DNA of 64,000 nt from Sphingobium phenoxybenzoativorans (lineage in GTDB: Bacteria > Pseudomonadota > Alphaproteobacteria > Sphingomonadales > Sphingomonadaceae): the NCBI RefSeq assembly GCF_001757355.1, contig NZ_MINO01000011.1, positions 51,102 to 115,101 on the forward strand, in the 5' to 3' direction. Under the pieces are notes generated by a model. It was not told the DNA's origin, did not search any database, and saw only the letters and a list, made by a program, of their open reading frames with translations. The number at the start of each line of letters is the position of its first letter. The first letter of the stretch is position 1. Position numbers and translations under genes: made by a program. Shown piece after piece: positions 33,836 to 42,795 of the stretch.

Positions 33836-34002
33836 TTTGGCTCAACGGCAAAAATGATTGGGAGCAATCGGAGATGATTGTCATGGGGCGTGGCAGCTAC
33901 GGGTATGGGGCCGGGCGAAACGGCATGACGCCGCCGGGCATTCCCGCGGCAATGGTTGCCATGCCTCGCAATATGTCCGATCATCGCGCCGGGGGAAAAG
34001 GC

Positions 34003-34677
34003 ATGAAGGCGGACGGCATCAGCGACGAACCGGTAATGGAACGGGTGCTGATCATCGACGATCATCCGCTTGTGCGCGACGGCCTGCGCAGCGTGATCGC
34101 CGTGACCTTCGACGGGTGCGACATTTTCGAAGCGGCCGGGCTGGATGAGGCGCTGGCGACGCTGGCCGATCAGAGCAATTTCGACCTGATCCTGCTGGAC
34201 CTCAACATTCCCGACGTAAAGCGGCTCGATGGCCTGAAACTGCTGCGGGAGCGCTATCCGATCCTGCCGGTGGTGATGGTCTCCGGCGCGTTCGACCGGA
34301 CGGTCGTGCGGGAAGCGCTCGCCGCGGGCGCTGCCGGTTTCATCCCCAAATCCATGAAGCGCAGCGCGATAGTCGATGCCCTACATCGCGTCGTTTCCGG
34401 CGAAATCTATATGCCCGACGCGATTGGTGAGACCGACCCGGAGAGCGAGGAGAATGAAAGCATCCGCGCCCGGATCGACAGCCTGACGCCGCAACAGCGC
34501 ATCGTGCTGACTCATCTCGTCCACGGCCGCCTCAACAAGCAGATCGCCCATGACCTGTCCGTATCGATGACCACCGTGAAGGCGCATGTCTCGGCGATCC
34601 TGCTGAAGCTCAATGTGTTCAGCCGGACCCAGGCGGTGATCCTCGCGAACCGGGTGCAGTTCGACGGCGAGGACTGA
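34003..34677 (+). CDS. LuxR/NarL-family response regulator
   Basis: 224 residues from ATG 34003 (GGGGGA six bases upstream); the frame is open further upstream but other ATGs are worse placed. The receiver (VLIIDDHPLVRDGL; phospho-Asp in LILLDLNIPD; Lys in GFIPKSMK) is joined to a LuxR helix-turn-helix (LTPQQRIVLTHLVHGRLNKQ, then IAHDLSVSMTTVKAHVSAIL). Such regulators (AgmR/PedR type) control quinoprotein alcohol dehydrogenase genes, and this one lies directly behind the PQQ dehydrogenase. No cognate kinase is adjacent. Confidence 0.92.
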   Translation: MKADGISDEPVMERVLIIDDHPLVRDGLRSVIAVTFDGCDIFEAAGLDEALATLADQSNFDLILLDLNIPDVKRLDGLKLLRERYPILPVVMVSGAFDRTVVREALAAGAAGFIPKSMKRSAIVDALHRVVSGEIYMPDAIGETDPESEENESIRARIDSLTPQQRIVLTHLVHGRLNKQIAHDLSVSMTTVKAHVSAILLKLNVFSRTQAVILANRVQFDGED

Positions 34678-34686
34678 AAAAGGAAC

Positions 34687-36225
34687 TCAGTGCCCGCCTG
34701 CGCCCGGTCCGACGATGTGGCTGGGCTTGGGCAGCAGCCAGACCGTCGCGAAGCTGACGACCAGAGCGGCGGCTGCGATCAGGAAGGTGTAGTTGAGCGC
34801 CACCACCATCGTCTGTTGATCTACCAGATTGGCGATGAAGGCCCGGCTTTGATCGGCCGTCATGCCAAGTTGCGAGAGTTGCGACAAAGCATCGTCCGGG
34901 TGCAGCGCGCCGGAAATTTCGTTGCGCGACACGCGCTGCGCATCGCCCCATGCGGTAAGCACCAGCGAAGTTGACACGGCCACGGCCAATGTGCGCACGA
35001 AATTCTGCAGGCCCGCCGCCGACGCTATTTCATCGGGATCGACCGCGCTCAGCATCAGCGTCGTCATGGGGATCATGAAGAACGGCATGCCGAAGCCCTG
35101 AATGAATTGTGGCAGGGCCAGCGACCAGAAATCCGCCGAGCTGGTCCAGCCCGCCCGCGCAACCGACATGACGCCGACCAGCGCGATGCCGACCGACACC
35201 ATCAGGCGCATGTCCACCTTGCCCATCAGCCGGGCGGCGAACGGCGCGACGAGGATGGCGGACATGGCGGTAAAGGCCGTGATCAGACCCGCCGAGCTTG
35301 CGGTATATCCCATGGAGAGCTGCAGCCATTGCGGTATCGCGACAATGCTCGCGAAATAGGCCCCGAAGCATAGACAGAATGCGATTAGGCCCAGGGAAAA
35401 CCCGCGATGGCGGAACACCCGCAGGTTCACGATCGGATGTTCCTCGGTCAATTCCCAGATCAGGAAGGCGCAGAAACCGATCGCCGCGAGCACGGCGAGC
35501 ATCACGATCATCGGATCGCCAAACCAGTCATGGTCGCGGCCGATGTCGAGCATGATCTGCAGGCAGCCGATCCAGAACACCAGCAGCGCAAGACCCACAA
35601 GGTCGATGGGGTTCTTCTGCGTCGGCGTGTCCACGGGCCGGAGCAATGCGTAAGCGCCGATCAGGCAGACCACCGCCACCGGCGCATTGATGAAGAAGAT
35701 CCAGTGCCAGCTCCAGTTATCGCTGATATATCCGCCCAGGATCGGTCCGAGCGCCGGGCCAAGCAATATCGTCATCGTCCACAGACCCATTGCCCTGCCC
35801 CGCTGTTCGGGCGGGTAGACGCGGGTCAGCAGCATCTGCGACATCGGCATCAGCGGCCCGCCGCACAGGCCCTGCCCGATCCGGGAAAAGACGATCATGC
35901 CCAGCGTCATCGACAGGCCGCACAGCACCGAAAACAGGCCGAAGCCGACCATCCCGCCGATATAAAGCCGCACCGCGCCGAAACGCTGCGCCAGCCATCC
36001 GGTCAGGGGCACCGAGATCGCCTCCGCCACGGCGTATGAGGTGATCACCCATGTACCCTGATCCGCCGAAATGCCCAGATTGCCGGCAATGTGCGGCACC
36101 GACACATTGGCGACCGTCAGATCGAGCACGACCATGAAATTGGTGAGCGCCAGGACAAGGCCGCCAAGCAGCCGCTGGCGTGGCGTCAACCGGTCCCAGG
36201 GTGTGGCGCTGTCATTCACCGTCAA
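34687..36225 (-). CDS. DHA2-family MFS drug efflux permease, EmrB type
   Basis: 512 residues and about 14 transmembrane helices. Family motifs: LDLTVANVSVPHIAGNLG (TM1), WVITSYAVAEAISVPLTGWL, and GPALGPILGGYISDNWSWHWIFFINAP. The frame opens with TTG 36225 in a TTGA overlap with the membrane-fusion gene; GTG 36219 is the other option. With the HlyD protein and NodT it builds a tripartite pump that exports toxic hydrophobic compounds across both membranes. It is last in the minus-strand operon under the divergent TetR. Confidence 0.93.
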   Translation of the reverse strand: MTVNDSATPWDRLTPRQRLLGGLVLALTNFMVVLDLTVANVSVPHIAGNLGISADQGTWVITSYAVAEAISVPLTGWLAQRFGAVRLYIGGMVGFGLFSVLCGLSMTLGMIVFSRIGQGLCGGPLMPMSQMLLTRVYPPEQRGRAMGLWTMTILLGPALGPILGGYISDNWSWHWIFFINAPVAVVCLIGAYALLRPVDTPTQKNPIDLVGLALLVFWIGCLQIMLDIGRDHDWFGDPMIVMLAVLAAIGFCAFLIWELTEEHPIVNLRVFRHRGFSLGLIAFCLCFGAYFASIVAIPQWLQLSMGYTASSAGLITAFTAMSAILVAPFAARLMGKVDMRLMVSVGIALVGVMSVARAGWTSSADFWSLALPQFIQGFGMPFFMIPMTTLMLSAVDPDEIASAAGLQNFVRTLAVAVSTSLVLTAWGDAQRVSRNEISGALHPDDALSQLSQLGMTADQSRAFIANLVDQQTMVVALNYTFLIAAAALVVSFATVWLLPKPSHIVGPGAGGH

Positions 36226-37376
36226 TCGCCCGACAGGTCGATTTCGACTTCGGTGGAAAGACCGACGCGCAGGGGATGTTCGGCAAGCTCCTTCGGGTCG
36301 AGCGCGATGCGCACCGGCAGGCGCTGCACCACCTTGATCCAGTTGCCGGTCGCGTTCTGCGCCGGGATCAGCGCCAGCGACGATCCGGTCCCGCCGGAAA
36401 AGCCCGCAACCTTTCCATGATAGACGACATCGCCGCCATAGATGTCCGCCGTGACGGTGGCGGGCATGCCCACCTTCACCCGGCGAAGCTGCCGCTCCTT
36501 GAAATTGGCGTCGATATAGACCTGCGACAGCGGAATGATCGTCATGATCGGACTGCCCTGCGCCACGCGCTGGCCGACCTGCACCTGCCGCCGCGTCACC
36601 ACGCCGTCGATCGGCGCGCGGATGACGGTGCGGTCAAGATCGAGGCGGGCATTGTCCAGCCGCGCCTTCGCGGCCAGCACGCCGGGGTCGGTGTCCACGG
36701 TGGACCCGCGCACCAGAGCGTCATTGGCCTCCAGTTCGCCATTGGCGGCCTGCAGGTTGGCCTGCGCCTGCGCCACGCCAGCCCGCGCTAGGTCGAGCGC
36801 AGCCTTCGCCGCGGCATAAGCCTTGCTGGCGCTGGTGAGTTCGTCGCCAGACACCGCGCCCGCCGGTGCCAGCGCCTTGCGCCGTTCGAAATCGATCTTC
36901 GCCTTGTCGAAATCGGCCTGCGCGCTGGCCAGGCTCGCACGGGCCTGCACGATATCCGCGCCGCGCGCGTCCACCTGCGACGAGAGCGCGCCGCTGGTCG
37001 CCGCCGTCTGGCGGAACTTGCGCCGGGCCTCGGCCAGATCGGCCTCCGCCTGCGCGATCGCGATACGGGGATTGGTGGGGTCCAGCTTGACCAATATGTC
37101 GCCGCGCTTGACCGCCTGCGTGTCGCTGACCGCGACTTCAGTCACCTGGGCGGAAATGAGCGGCGTCACCTGCGCCATCTCCGCATTCACATAGGCATTG
37201 TCGGTCGACACATGGTTGCGGCCGATCAACAGATACCACAGCGCGACAATGACGCCGATGGTGAGCACGGCGAGAGCCAGCCGGACCAGCCATTTCCTCC
37301 GGGCTTCCTGGTGCTCGGTTTTCGCCGTTTCCTCCTGGGACGTTTCGGGGAAGGCTTCGGAGGGGGCATCAGCCAT
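36222..37376 (-). CDS. HlyD/EmrA-type membrane fusion protein
   Basis: 384 residues from ATG 37376, which overlaps the NodT stop by eight bases and has AAGGA upstream. One N-terminal membrane helix (residues about 28-48, LALAVLTIGVIVALWYLLIG), then HVSTDNAYVNAEMAQVTPLI, the typical EmrA lipoyl half, a long coiled-coil hairpin (residues 90-230, Ala/Gln-rich) and a beta-barrel domain (VDTDPGVLAAKARLDNARLD, then PIDGVVTRRQVQVGQRV). It bridges the EmrB permease and the NodT channel. Confidence 0.93.
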   Translation of the reverse strand: MADAPSEAFPETSQEETAKTEHQEARRKWLVRLALAVLTIGVIVALWYLLIGRNHVSTDNAYVNAEMAQVTPLISAQVTEVAVSDTQAVKRGDILVKLDPTNPRIAIAQAEADLAEARRKFRQTAATSGALSSQVDARGADIVQARASLASAQADFDKAKIDFERRKALAPAGAVSGDELTSASKAYAAAKAALDLARAGVAQAQANLQAANGELEANDALVRGSTVDTDPGVLAAKARLDNARLDLDRTVIRAPIDGVVTRRQVQVGQRVAQGSPIMTIIPLSQVYIDANFKERQLRRVKVGMPATVTADIYGGDVVYHGKVAGFSGGTGSSLALIPAQNATGNWIKVVQRLPVRIALDPKELAEHPLRVGLSTEVEIDLSGD

Positions 37377-38825
37377 TGGGCACATCCTTGGCAAGAGCGT
37401 CGCCAGCGGCAAAGCCGCCGCCCAGCGCGCGGATCAGGGCGATATCGAGCGCGAAGGCCCGTGAATCGAGTTGCGCGACGGCTTGCCGCGTGCTGAGCAG
37501 CCGTTCCTCGACAGTCAGCACATCGAGATAGGTGGACAGTCCGCCCTCGTAGCGCAACCTCGCGACCTTGTAGCTGTCCTCGGAGGCCGCCAGCGCCGCG
37601 CGGGCGTCCGTCAGGCGGCTGCCGAGCGCGCGCTGGCTGGTTACGACATCGGCGACCTCGCGATAGGCGTCGACGACCGTCCGGTCATAATTGGCCACCG
37701 CCTCGTCATATGTCCCGCGTGCGCCCCGATATTGTCCGGCAAGCGCGCCGCCGTGGAAAAGCGGCAGGCTGATCGCCGGTCCGGCGCTGCCGTAAATCGA
37801 ATCCTTCTTGGCCAGCAGGTCCAGGCCAAGCGACTGCACGCCGACCAGCGCCGACAGGTTGATCGCCGGAAAGAAATCGGCTTTCGCCACCTTGATCCGC
37901 TTCGCGGCCGCCTCGGCGCGTGCGAGAGCGGCGGCAACGTCCGGCCGGCGGGCGACGAGATTTGTCGTGATGCCCGCAGGCAAGCCCCGCGCGCCGACGG
38001 TCACGGCGGACGGCCGCTGGATTTCCAGACCCCGGTCAGGCCCGGCGCCAAGCAGCGCGGCGATCTGGTTCCGCCGCAGGGCGATCGACTCATCGGCCGC
38101 CGCAAGATCGGCGCGCGCCAGCGAAAGACCGGATTCCGCCTGACGCAAGTCGCCGCGCGTATCCAGCCCGCTGTCCAGCCTGTCGCTCACCAGCTTTAGG
38201 GTCGCGACGCGGATGTCGAGCGCGCCCTGCGCGATATCGCGTTCCGCATGCAGCCGGGAAAGGTCGGCATAAGCGTCTGCGATCGCCGTCGCCAGCATCA
38301 GCCGCGCCTGTGCAACATCGATCCGCGCCGCATTCGCCTCGGATGTCGCAGCCGCCAGCGCCGCGCGGTTACGGCCCCACAGATCGACATCCAGACCCAG
38401 GGAAAGATTGGCCATTCCATGATCGTTCCACCCTCTGGGCAGGAACGCCTTGAACTCATCGGGATAGCCCATGTTGAGGCTTTGGCGGTCGGCAGTGATG
38501 CTGCCCCTGGCGTCCAGGCTCGGCAACAGCGCCGCGCCTGCCTGCTGCGCCAACCCTTCCGCCCGGCGCAGTCTGGCGACGGCAGCCGCAACGTCGGGAG
38601 CGCCATTCAGCCCTTCCTCGATCAGCCTGTCGAGCTGAGAATCGCCATAGGCCCGCCACCAGCCATCACCTGGCCAGGCGGCGTCGCTCGCCTGCAGACT
38701 GCGCGCAGCGGCGACGCTTTCCGCCGTGCGCATGGTGGGAAGCGGCCCCAGATCGGGCGTCGCCGCGATCCGCCCAGCACGATCAATGGAAGGATGACAA
38801 CGGAATGTAAGAGCCTTTGCCGCAT
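37369..38825 (-). CDS. NodT-family outer-membrane efflux lipoprotein, apparent frameshift at the lipobox
   Basis: The body (residues downstream of 38733) is a normal RND/EmrAB outer-membrane factor: WWRAYGDSQLDRLIEEGLNG, AAAVARLRRAEGLAQQAG, LGLDVDLWGRNRAALAAA, and a second half with SLPLFHGGALAGQYRGARG. The signal peptide MRQRLLHSVVILPLIVLGG lies in another frame starting at ATG 38825. Between bases 38767 and 38768 one G appears to be missing: restoring it gives LGGC-AATPDLGPLPT running into the body, with the lipid-anchor cysteine in place. As read, the gene either makes an unexported protein from ATG 38733 or is inactive. A sequencing error is equally possible. Confidence 0.85.
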
Positions 38826-38828
38826 AGA

Positions 38829-38915
38829 TAACCGTACCATCTAGTATGGATTCCGCCTTTGAGCCTGGGTCAGCGGCTTGTCAACCAGAATATCGTACTT
38901 TATGGTACGGTTATG
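38829..38915. promoter_or_regulatory. Paired inverted TetR operator half-boxes between NodT and tetR genes
   Basis: ATAACCGTACCAT (about 38828-38840) and its exact reverse complement ATGGTACGGTTAT (about 38902-38914) flank the divergent promoters. Each abuts the start of one gene, so binding would block both. The site sequence differs from the other palindromes in the window and fits control by the adjacent TetR of the efflux operon. Confidence 0.65.
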
Positions 38916-39578
38916 GGTCCGCAACCGGAAATTTCCTCTCTCAGCCGTCGTGAGGCGCGCCGCCAGGACCGGCGCGACATCATCATGGACGTGGCGCAGA
39001 CGTCCTTTATGAACCATGGCTATGCTGGCACAACCATGTCCGGCATTGCTGCGGCGCTGGGCGGATCGAAGGGGACGCTCTGGAATCACTTCTCGTCCAA
39101 GGAGGAATTGTTCGAGGCCGTGGTTGATCGCGCGACGAAGGCGTATCGCGCGCAGCTTGCGGAGATTCTGGCCGGTCCGGGCGACGATCTCCGCACCACC
39201 CTCATCCGCGCGATGCAGAGCATTTTGAACAAGGTTCTCTCACCGGGCGCGATCGCCCTGCATCGGCTGATCGCTGCAGAAGCGGAACGCTTCCCGGAAA
39301 TTGGCCGCATCTTCTACGAACGGGCGCCGAAACAGACACGTTTGATCCTGGCCCGCTTCATTGAGGAGGCGATGGCGAGCGGTCAGTTGCTGCGCGACGA
39401 CCCGGAGGCTGCCGCTGGAGCATTATTGTCGCTGGGCATCGGCAAGTCGCAGCAGAAGCGGCTGGTGGGACTGATGGACTTGCCTGCGCCGGAGCTGATC
39501 AATGCGGATGCGGACTTTGCGGTCAGCCTATTCCTGCGCGCCTATATGGTCCCCGCAGAGGATCATCCGCGACAATAG
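38913..39578 (+). CDS. TetR-family regulator of the efflux operon
   Basis: 221 residues from ATG 38913. The N-terminal DNA-binding domain is at residues about 15-65 (DVAQTSFMNHGYAGTTMSGI, then AAALGGSKGTLWNHFSSKEE), followed by an AcrR/TetR_C-type ligand domain (LHRLIAAEAERFPEIGRIFYE). It is divergent from NodT-EmrA-EmrB with inverted operator boxes between, the standard layout for a drug-responsive local repressor. Confidence 0.92.
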   Translation: MGPQPEISSLSRREARRQDRRDIIMDVAQTSFMNHGYAGTTMSGIAAALGGSKGTLWNHFSSKEELFEAVVDRATKAYRAQLAEILAGPGDDLRTTLIRAMQSILNKVLSPGAIALHRLIAAEAERFPEIGRIFYERAPKQTRLILARFIEEAMASGQLLRDDPEAAAGALLSLGIGKSQQKRLVGLMDLPAPELINADADFAVSLFLRAYMVPAEDHPRQ

Positions 39579-39621
39579 CAGGGATGCGTCCGCACCGCTT
39601 TTCGTTACCCTTCCCCCGCAA

Positions 39622-41922
39622 TCAAAAGCGGATCGTCGCCTCCACGCCATAAGTGCGCGGCGAGCCGCCGAAGCCGAAAATGCCCCATGTCGGTGTCTGC
39701 GTTGCGTCGAAATAATTGGTGTTGGACAGGTTGCGGCCATAGGCGCGAATGGTGAGCTGTTCCGTCGGCATATAGGACAGGCTGGCGTCCACCAGATCAT
39801 AGCCCGGCTGCACCGCCTGCGGCGTGTTGATCAGGTCGGTGTAGATCTTGCTGAAGTAGGAATAGGACACGCGCGCCGACCAGTCGCCCGGAACAACCGG
39901 AATGCTGAAGTCATATGTCGCGGCCGCGGTCGCCGTATATTTCGGCACGCGCTCGAAACTAAGCTGCTTGGCCAGCGCCGGGTCGGGAATGCGGTCGCCG
40001 GTAAGGTCAAGGCCATCGAACCGGTCATAGGACGCATCGGTAAGGCCAAAGGCGCCGTCGAACGTCAGCCCGTCGATCGGCTGCAGGCTCGCCTCAACCT
40101 CTATGCCCTTGATTGTCGCGCTGGCGGCGTTGAGGATCGTCTGGGTCGATTGGGTCGATGTCAGCACCTTCTGAATGTCATCATATTTGGTGACGAAAAC
40201 TGCGACATTCAGGCGCGCCCGGCGGTCGAGGAAGGTGGCCTTGAAGCCAGCCTCGAACGATGTTGCCTTCTCCGGATCGGAAGGACCGATGCCCGCGCCG
40301 GGGTCCGCCGGAGCAGGCGCGGGCGTGGCGCGGCCGTTGAAATTGCCGCTGCGAAAACCGCGGGTCCAGGAGCCATAGAGCAGCAGGTCCCGATTGGCCT
40401 GCCAACTGATCGCGGCGCGCGGCGACACGTCGTTCCACGATCCCTTCCGCCGCTGGCGGTCGGTCAGGCAAGCGTCAAAGCCAACGCCCGGACAGGTCCG
40501 CAGCAAAGCGATGGCGATCGCCTTGCGTTCCGACGTGTAGCGCGCGCCGCCCGACAGGGTGAGGCCATCCAGCACGGTCCAGTCGACATTCGCGAACACC
40601 GATTTGTTGCTGGACGTCTGCCGGTACGTCCCCTCCTGATATTGGATGGTGAACGGCCCGGCGGCGCTGACGATCAGCGTGTTGCGGATGCGCCGCTCGA
40701 CGGCGGTCATGGTGAGATGCTGATAATAAGCGCCAGCGAGAATCTTGATGCGGTCGGAGAAGGAGGAAGCGAAGCGCAACTCGCTGCTGAACTGGTCCGA
40801 ATCATTTTTGTTGTCGGGGAAGTGGAGGAGGGTGAAGGGCGTCGCGTCGATGTCGATCGTCGCATCATGATTCACTTTCCGCCAGCCGGTGCTGGACGTG
40901 ATCGTGCCGGCGCCGACATTCCAGTTCGCCTCCAGCGTCGCGCGGTCCGTGACGATCTTCGTGCGGCCGATAATGTCGTGATCAATCTCATAGCTGAACG
41001 GCGGCGGCGTATAGCCCAGCACTGACAGCAATGGTCCCCTTGGCACGATGATGCGCGCATCATTGCCGCCATAGGTGGCGTCGACATGTTCGGCGATCAG
41101 GGAGATATCGACCTGATCGGTCGGCTCCCAGACGATAGTGGGCCGTATCAGCACCACATCGTCGCGCACCTCATGTCCCGTCGCATTGCCATAAAGCTGC
41201 GCCGCCGTGCCCGTGGGCGTCGGGACGATTGTGCCGCCGTTCCGGTCTTCCGAAAGGCCGCGGGACTTGCGATGCAGAACCGCGATCTTTGCTCGCAGGC
41301 GGTCGTTCAACGGCCCTTCGACGATCAGCGACTGATCGAAGCGGCCGCCATTGCCGACGCGCACGGAAGCTTCGACACCGAAGCTGTCAGCGGGCAGGCG
41401 GCTCTTGAGCACTACAGCGCCGCCGGTGGCGTTGCGACCCAGAAGGACGCCCTGCGGACCGCGCAAAATTTCGACAGAACCCAGATCGAACGTGTCGACA
41501 AGCGTGCCATAGGGATCGCCAAAGGCAATGCCGTCGGCCACCACGACGACCGTAGGATCAAGCGTGCGCAGGCTGTTGTTCACGCTCAGCCCGCGAATGG
41601 TGAAGTTCGCGAAACCGGGGAAGGACGCCGCCGTCTGAAGCTGCACATTGGGCGCCAACCGGCCCACATCGACGATGCTGGTGATCTGCGCCTTGTCCAG
41701 CGTATCGGTGGAGATCGCGGTGATCGCAGCTGGCACACGCTGAAGGGACTCCGCACCCTGCTTGCGGGCGGTGACCACAATATCGGTAAGCCCGTGGGAC
41801 TCGCTTCCGGTTTCCGCAGACTGGTCTGATGACTGCGCCTCGGCCTTGCCGGTGGCTATTATACTAGCGGATGCAAGCAACATCACCCATTTCAGGTGTC
41901 GATTGAAAATAGACACAAGCAT
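39622..41922 (-). CDS. TonB-dependent outer-membrane receptor
   Basis: 766 residues. Signal peptide (WVMLLASASIIATGKAEA), plug with LTDIVVTARKQGAESLQRVP and ILRGPQGVLLGRNATGGAVV, barrel ending RTYGVEATIRF. GAGGAGAG touches ATG 41922, so GTG 41916 may be the real start. A palindrome TCAACATCTATGTTGA (41973-41988) covers the likely -35 box and links it to the Baeyer-Villiger/CoA operon regulon. It likely imports that pathway's substrate. Confidence 0.93.
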   Translation of the reverse strand: MLVSIFNRHLKWVMLLASASIIATGKAEAQSSDQSAETGSESHGLTDIVVTARKQGAESLQRVPAAITAISTDTLDKAQITSIVDVGRLAPNVQLQTAASFPGFANFTIRGLSVNNSLRTLDPTVVVVADGIAFGDPYGTLVDTFDLGSVEILRGPQGVLLGRNATGGAVVLKSRLPADSFGVEASVRVGNGGRFDQSLIVEGPLNDRLRAKIAVLHRKSRGLSEDRNGGTIVPTPTGTAAQLYGNATGHEVRDDVVLIRPTIVWEPTDQVDISLIAEHVDATYGGNDARIIVPRGPLLSVLGYTPPPFSYEIDHDIIGRTKIVTDRATLEANWNVGAGTITSSTGWRKVNHDATIDIDATPFTLLHFPDNKNDSDQFSSELRFASSFSDRIKILAGAYYQHLTMTAVERRIRNTLIVSAAGPFTIQYQEGTYRQTSSNKSVFANVDWTVLDGLTLSGGARYTSERKAIAIALLRTCPGVGFDACLTDRQRRKGSWNDVSPRAAISWQANRDLLLYGSWTRGFRSGNFNGRATPAPAPADPGAGIGPSDPEKATSFEAGFKATFLDRRARLNVAVFVTKYDDIQKVLTSTQSTQTILNAASATIKGIEVEASLQPIDGLTFDGAFGLTDASYDRFDGLDLTGDRIPDPALAKQLSFERVPKYTATAAATYDFSIPVVPGDWSARVSYSYFSKIYTDLINTPQAVQPGYDLVDASLSYMPTEQLTIRAYGRNLSNTNYFDATQTPTWGIFGFGGSPRTYGVEATIRF

Positions 41923-41972
41923 CTCTCCTCTAAATGCCAGAGTATATTATCATTTTGTTCTATTTTTTATTT

Positions 41973-41988
41973 TCAACATCTATGTTGA
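41973..41988. promoter_or_regulatory. TCAACR-N4-TGTTGA palindrome, TonB receptor promoter
   Basis: TCAACATCTATGTTGA, a 6+4+6 inverted repeat. On the minus strand its end forms a TTGAAA -35-like box with an AT-rich stretch (TGATAATAT) at -10 distance, 51 bases before the receptor start. It is the first of four copies in the window. Confidence 0.6.
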
Positions 41989-42033
41989 TAGCGAGATAAA
42001 TTGATATGGCAACCCAAAATTTCGAATTACTGA

Positions 42034-42795
42034 TCACTTATGTCGGTTAAGGAATGCGTTTACGCCGGCTTCTGCCTCCGGCCCGGAAAAAACCGCACGG
42101 ACATAGCGGTCCTCGACATCCAGGCCCGAATCGCTGACGGCGGAACCGGCAGCGGCAATGCATTGACGGATCGCGTCCACGGCCGGGGCGCTGTAACAGG
42201 TCGCCTCGCGGCCGAACGCGATGGCCGCTTCCTCGACTCCCGCCGATGGCGGACAGGCCCGATGCACCAGGCCGATGGCAAGCGCTTCCTCCAACGAGAA
42301 TGTGCGGCCGGTCAGTATCAACTCCTCCGCCCTCGCGCGGCCGATCAGCGCGGGCAGGAACTGCGTCCCCGCATAGGCGGGCAAAAGGCCAAGCTTCACT
42401 TCGGGCAGGCCGAAGCTCGCATGCTGCGCAGCAATGCGGAAGGTGCAGGCCATCGCCAGCTCCAGCCCGCCGCCAAGAGCGAGGCCGTTGACCGCCGCCA
42501 CCGACAGCACCGGAGAACGCGACAGCCGCACGAACAGCGACCGCGCCATCGCGCTTTTCGACAGGCGATCTTCCATCGCCATATCCTGCATTTCGGTAAG
42601 GTCCGTTCCGGCGCAGAACGCCTTCTCCCCCCGGCCAGTGATGACGAGCAGACGGGCGCCCTCGCGTTCAAGCCGGTCGAGGCATTCCGCCAGCCCCATC
42701 AACACCGGCTTGGTCAGCGCATTCAGTTTGGCCGGGCGGTCTATCGTAAAGACCGCGCCATCTTCCAATGGCCGGATGTCATATTCCGTGCTCAC
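42034..42795 (-). CDS. Enoyl-CoA hydratase/isomerase family protein
   Basis: 253 residues from GTG 42795, in a GTGA overlap with the preceding CoA ligase. Crotonase fold with oxyanion-hole stretch GEKAFCAGTDLTEM and both catalytic glutamates where expected: AVNGLALGGGLELAMAC and ASFGLPEVKLGLLP. It should add water to an alpha,beta-unsaturated acyl-CoA. It is the last gene of the nine-kb minus-strand operon starting at 50314. Confidence 0.92.
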   Translation of the reverse strand: MSTEYDIRPLEDGAVFTIDRPAKLNALTKPVLMGLAECLDRLEREGARLLVITGRGEKAFCAGTDLTEMQDMAMEDRLSKSAMARSLFVRLSRSPVLSVAAVNGLALGGGLELAMACTFRIAAQHASFGLPEVKLGLLPAYAGTQFLPALIGRARAEELILTGRTFSLEEALAIGLVHRACPPSAGVEEAAIAFGREATCYSAPAVDAIRQCIAAAGSAVSDSGLDVEDRYVRAVFSGPEAEAGVNAFLNRHK

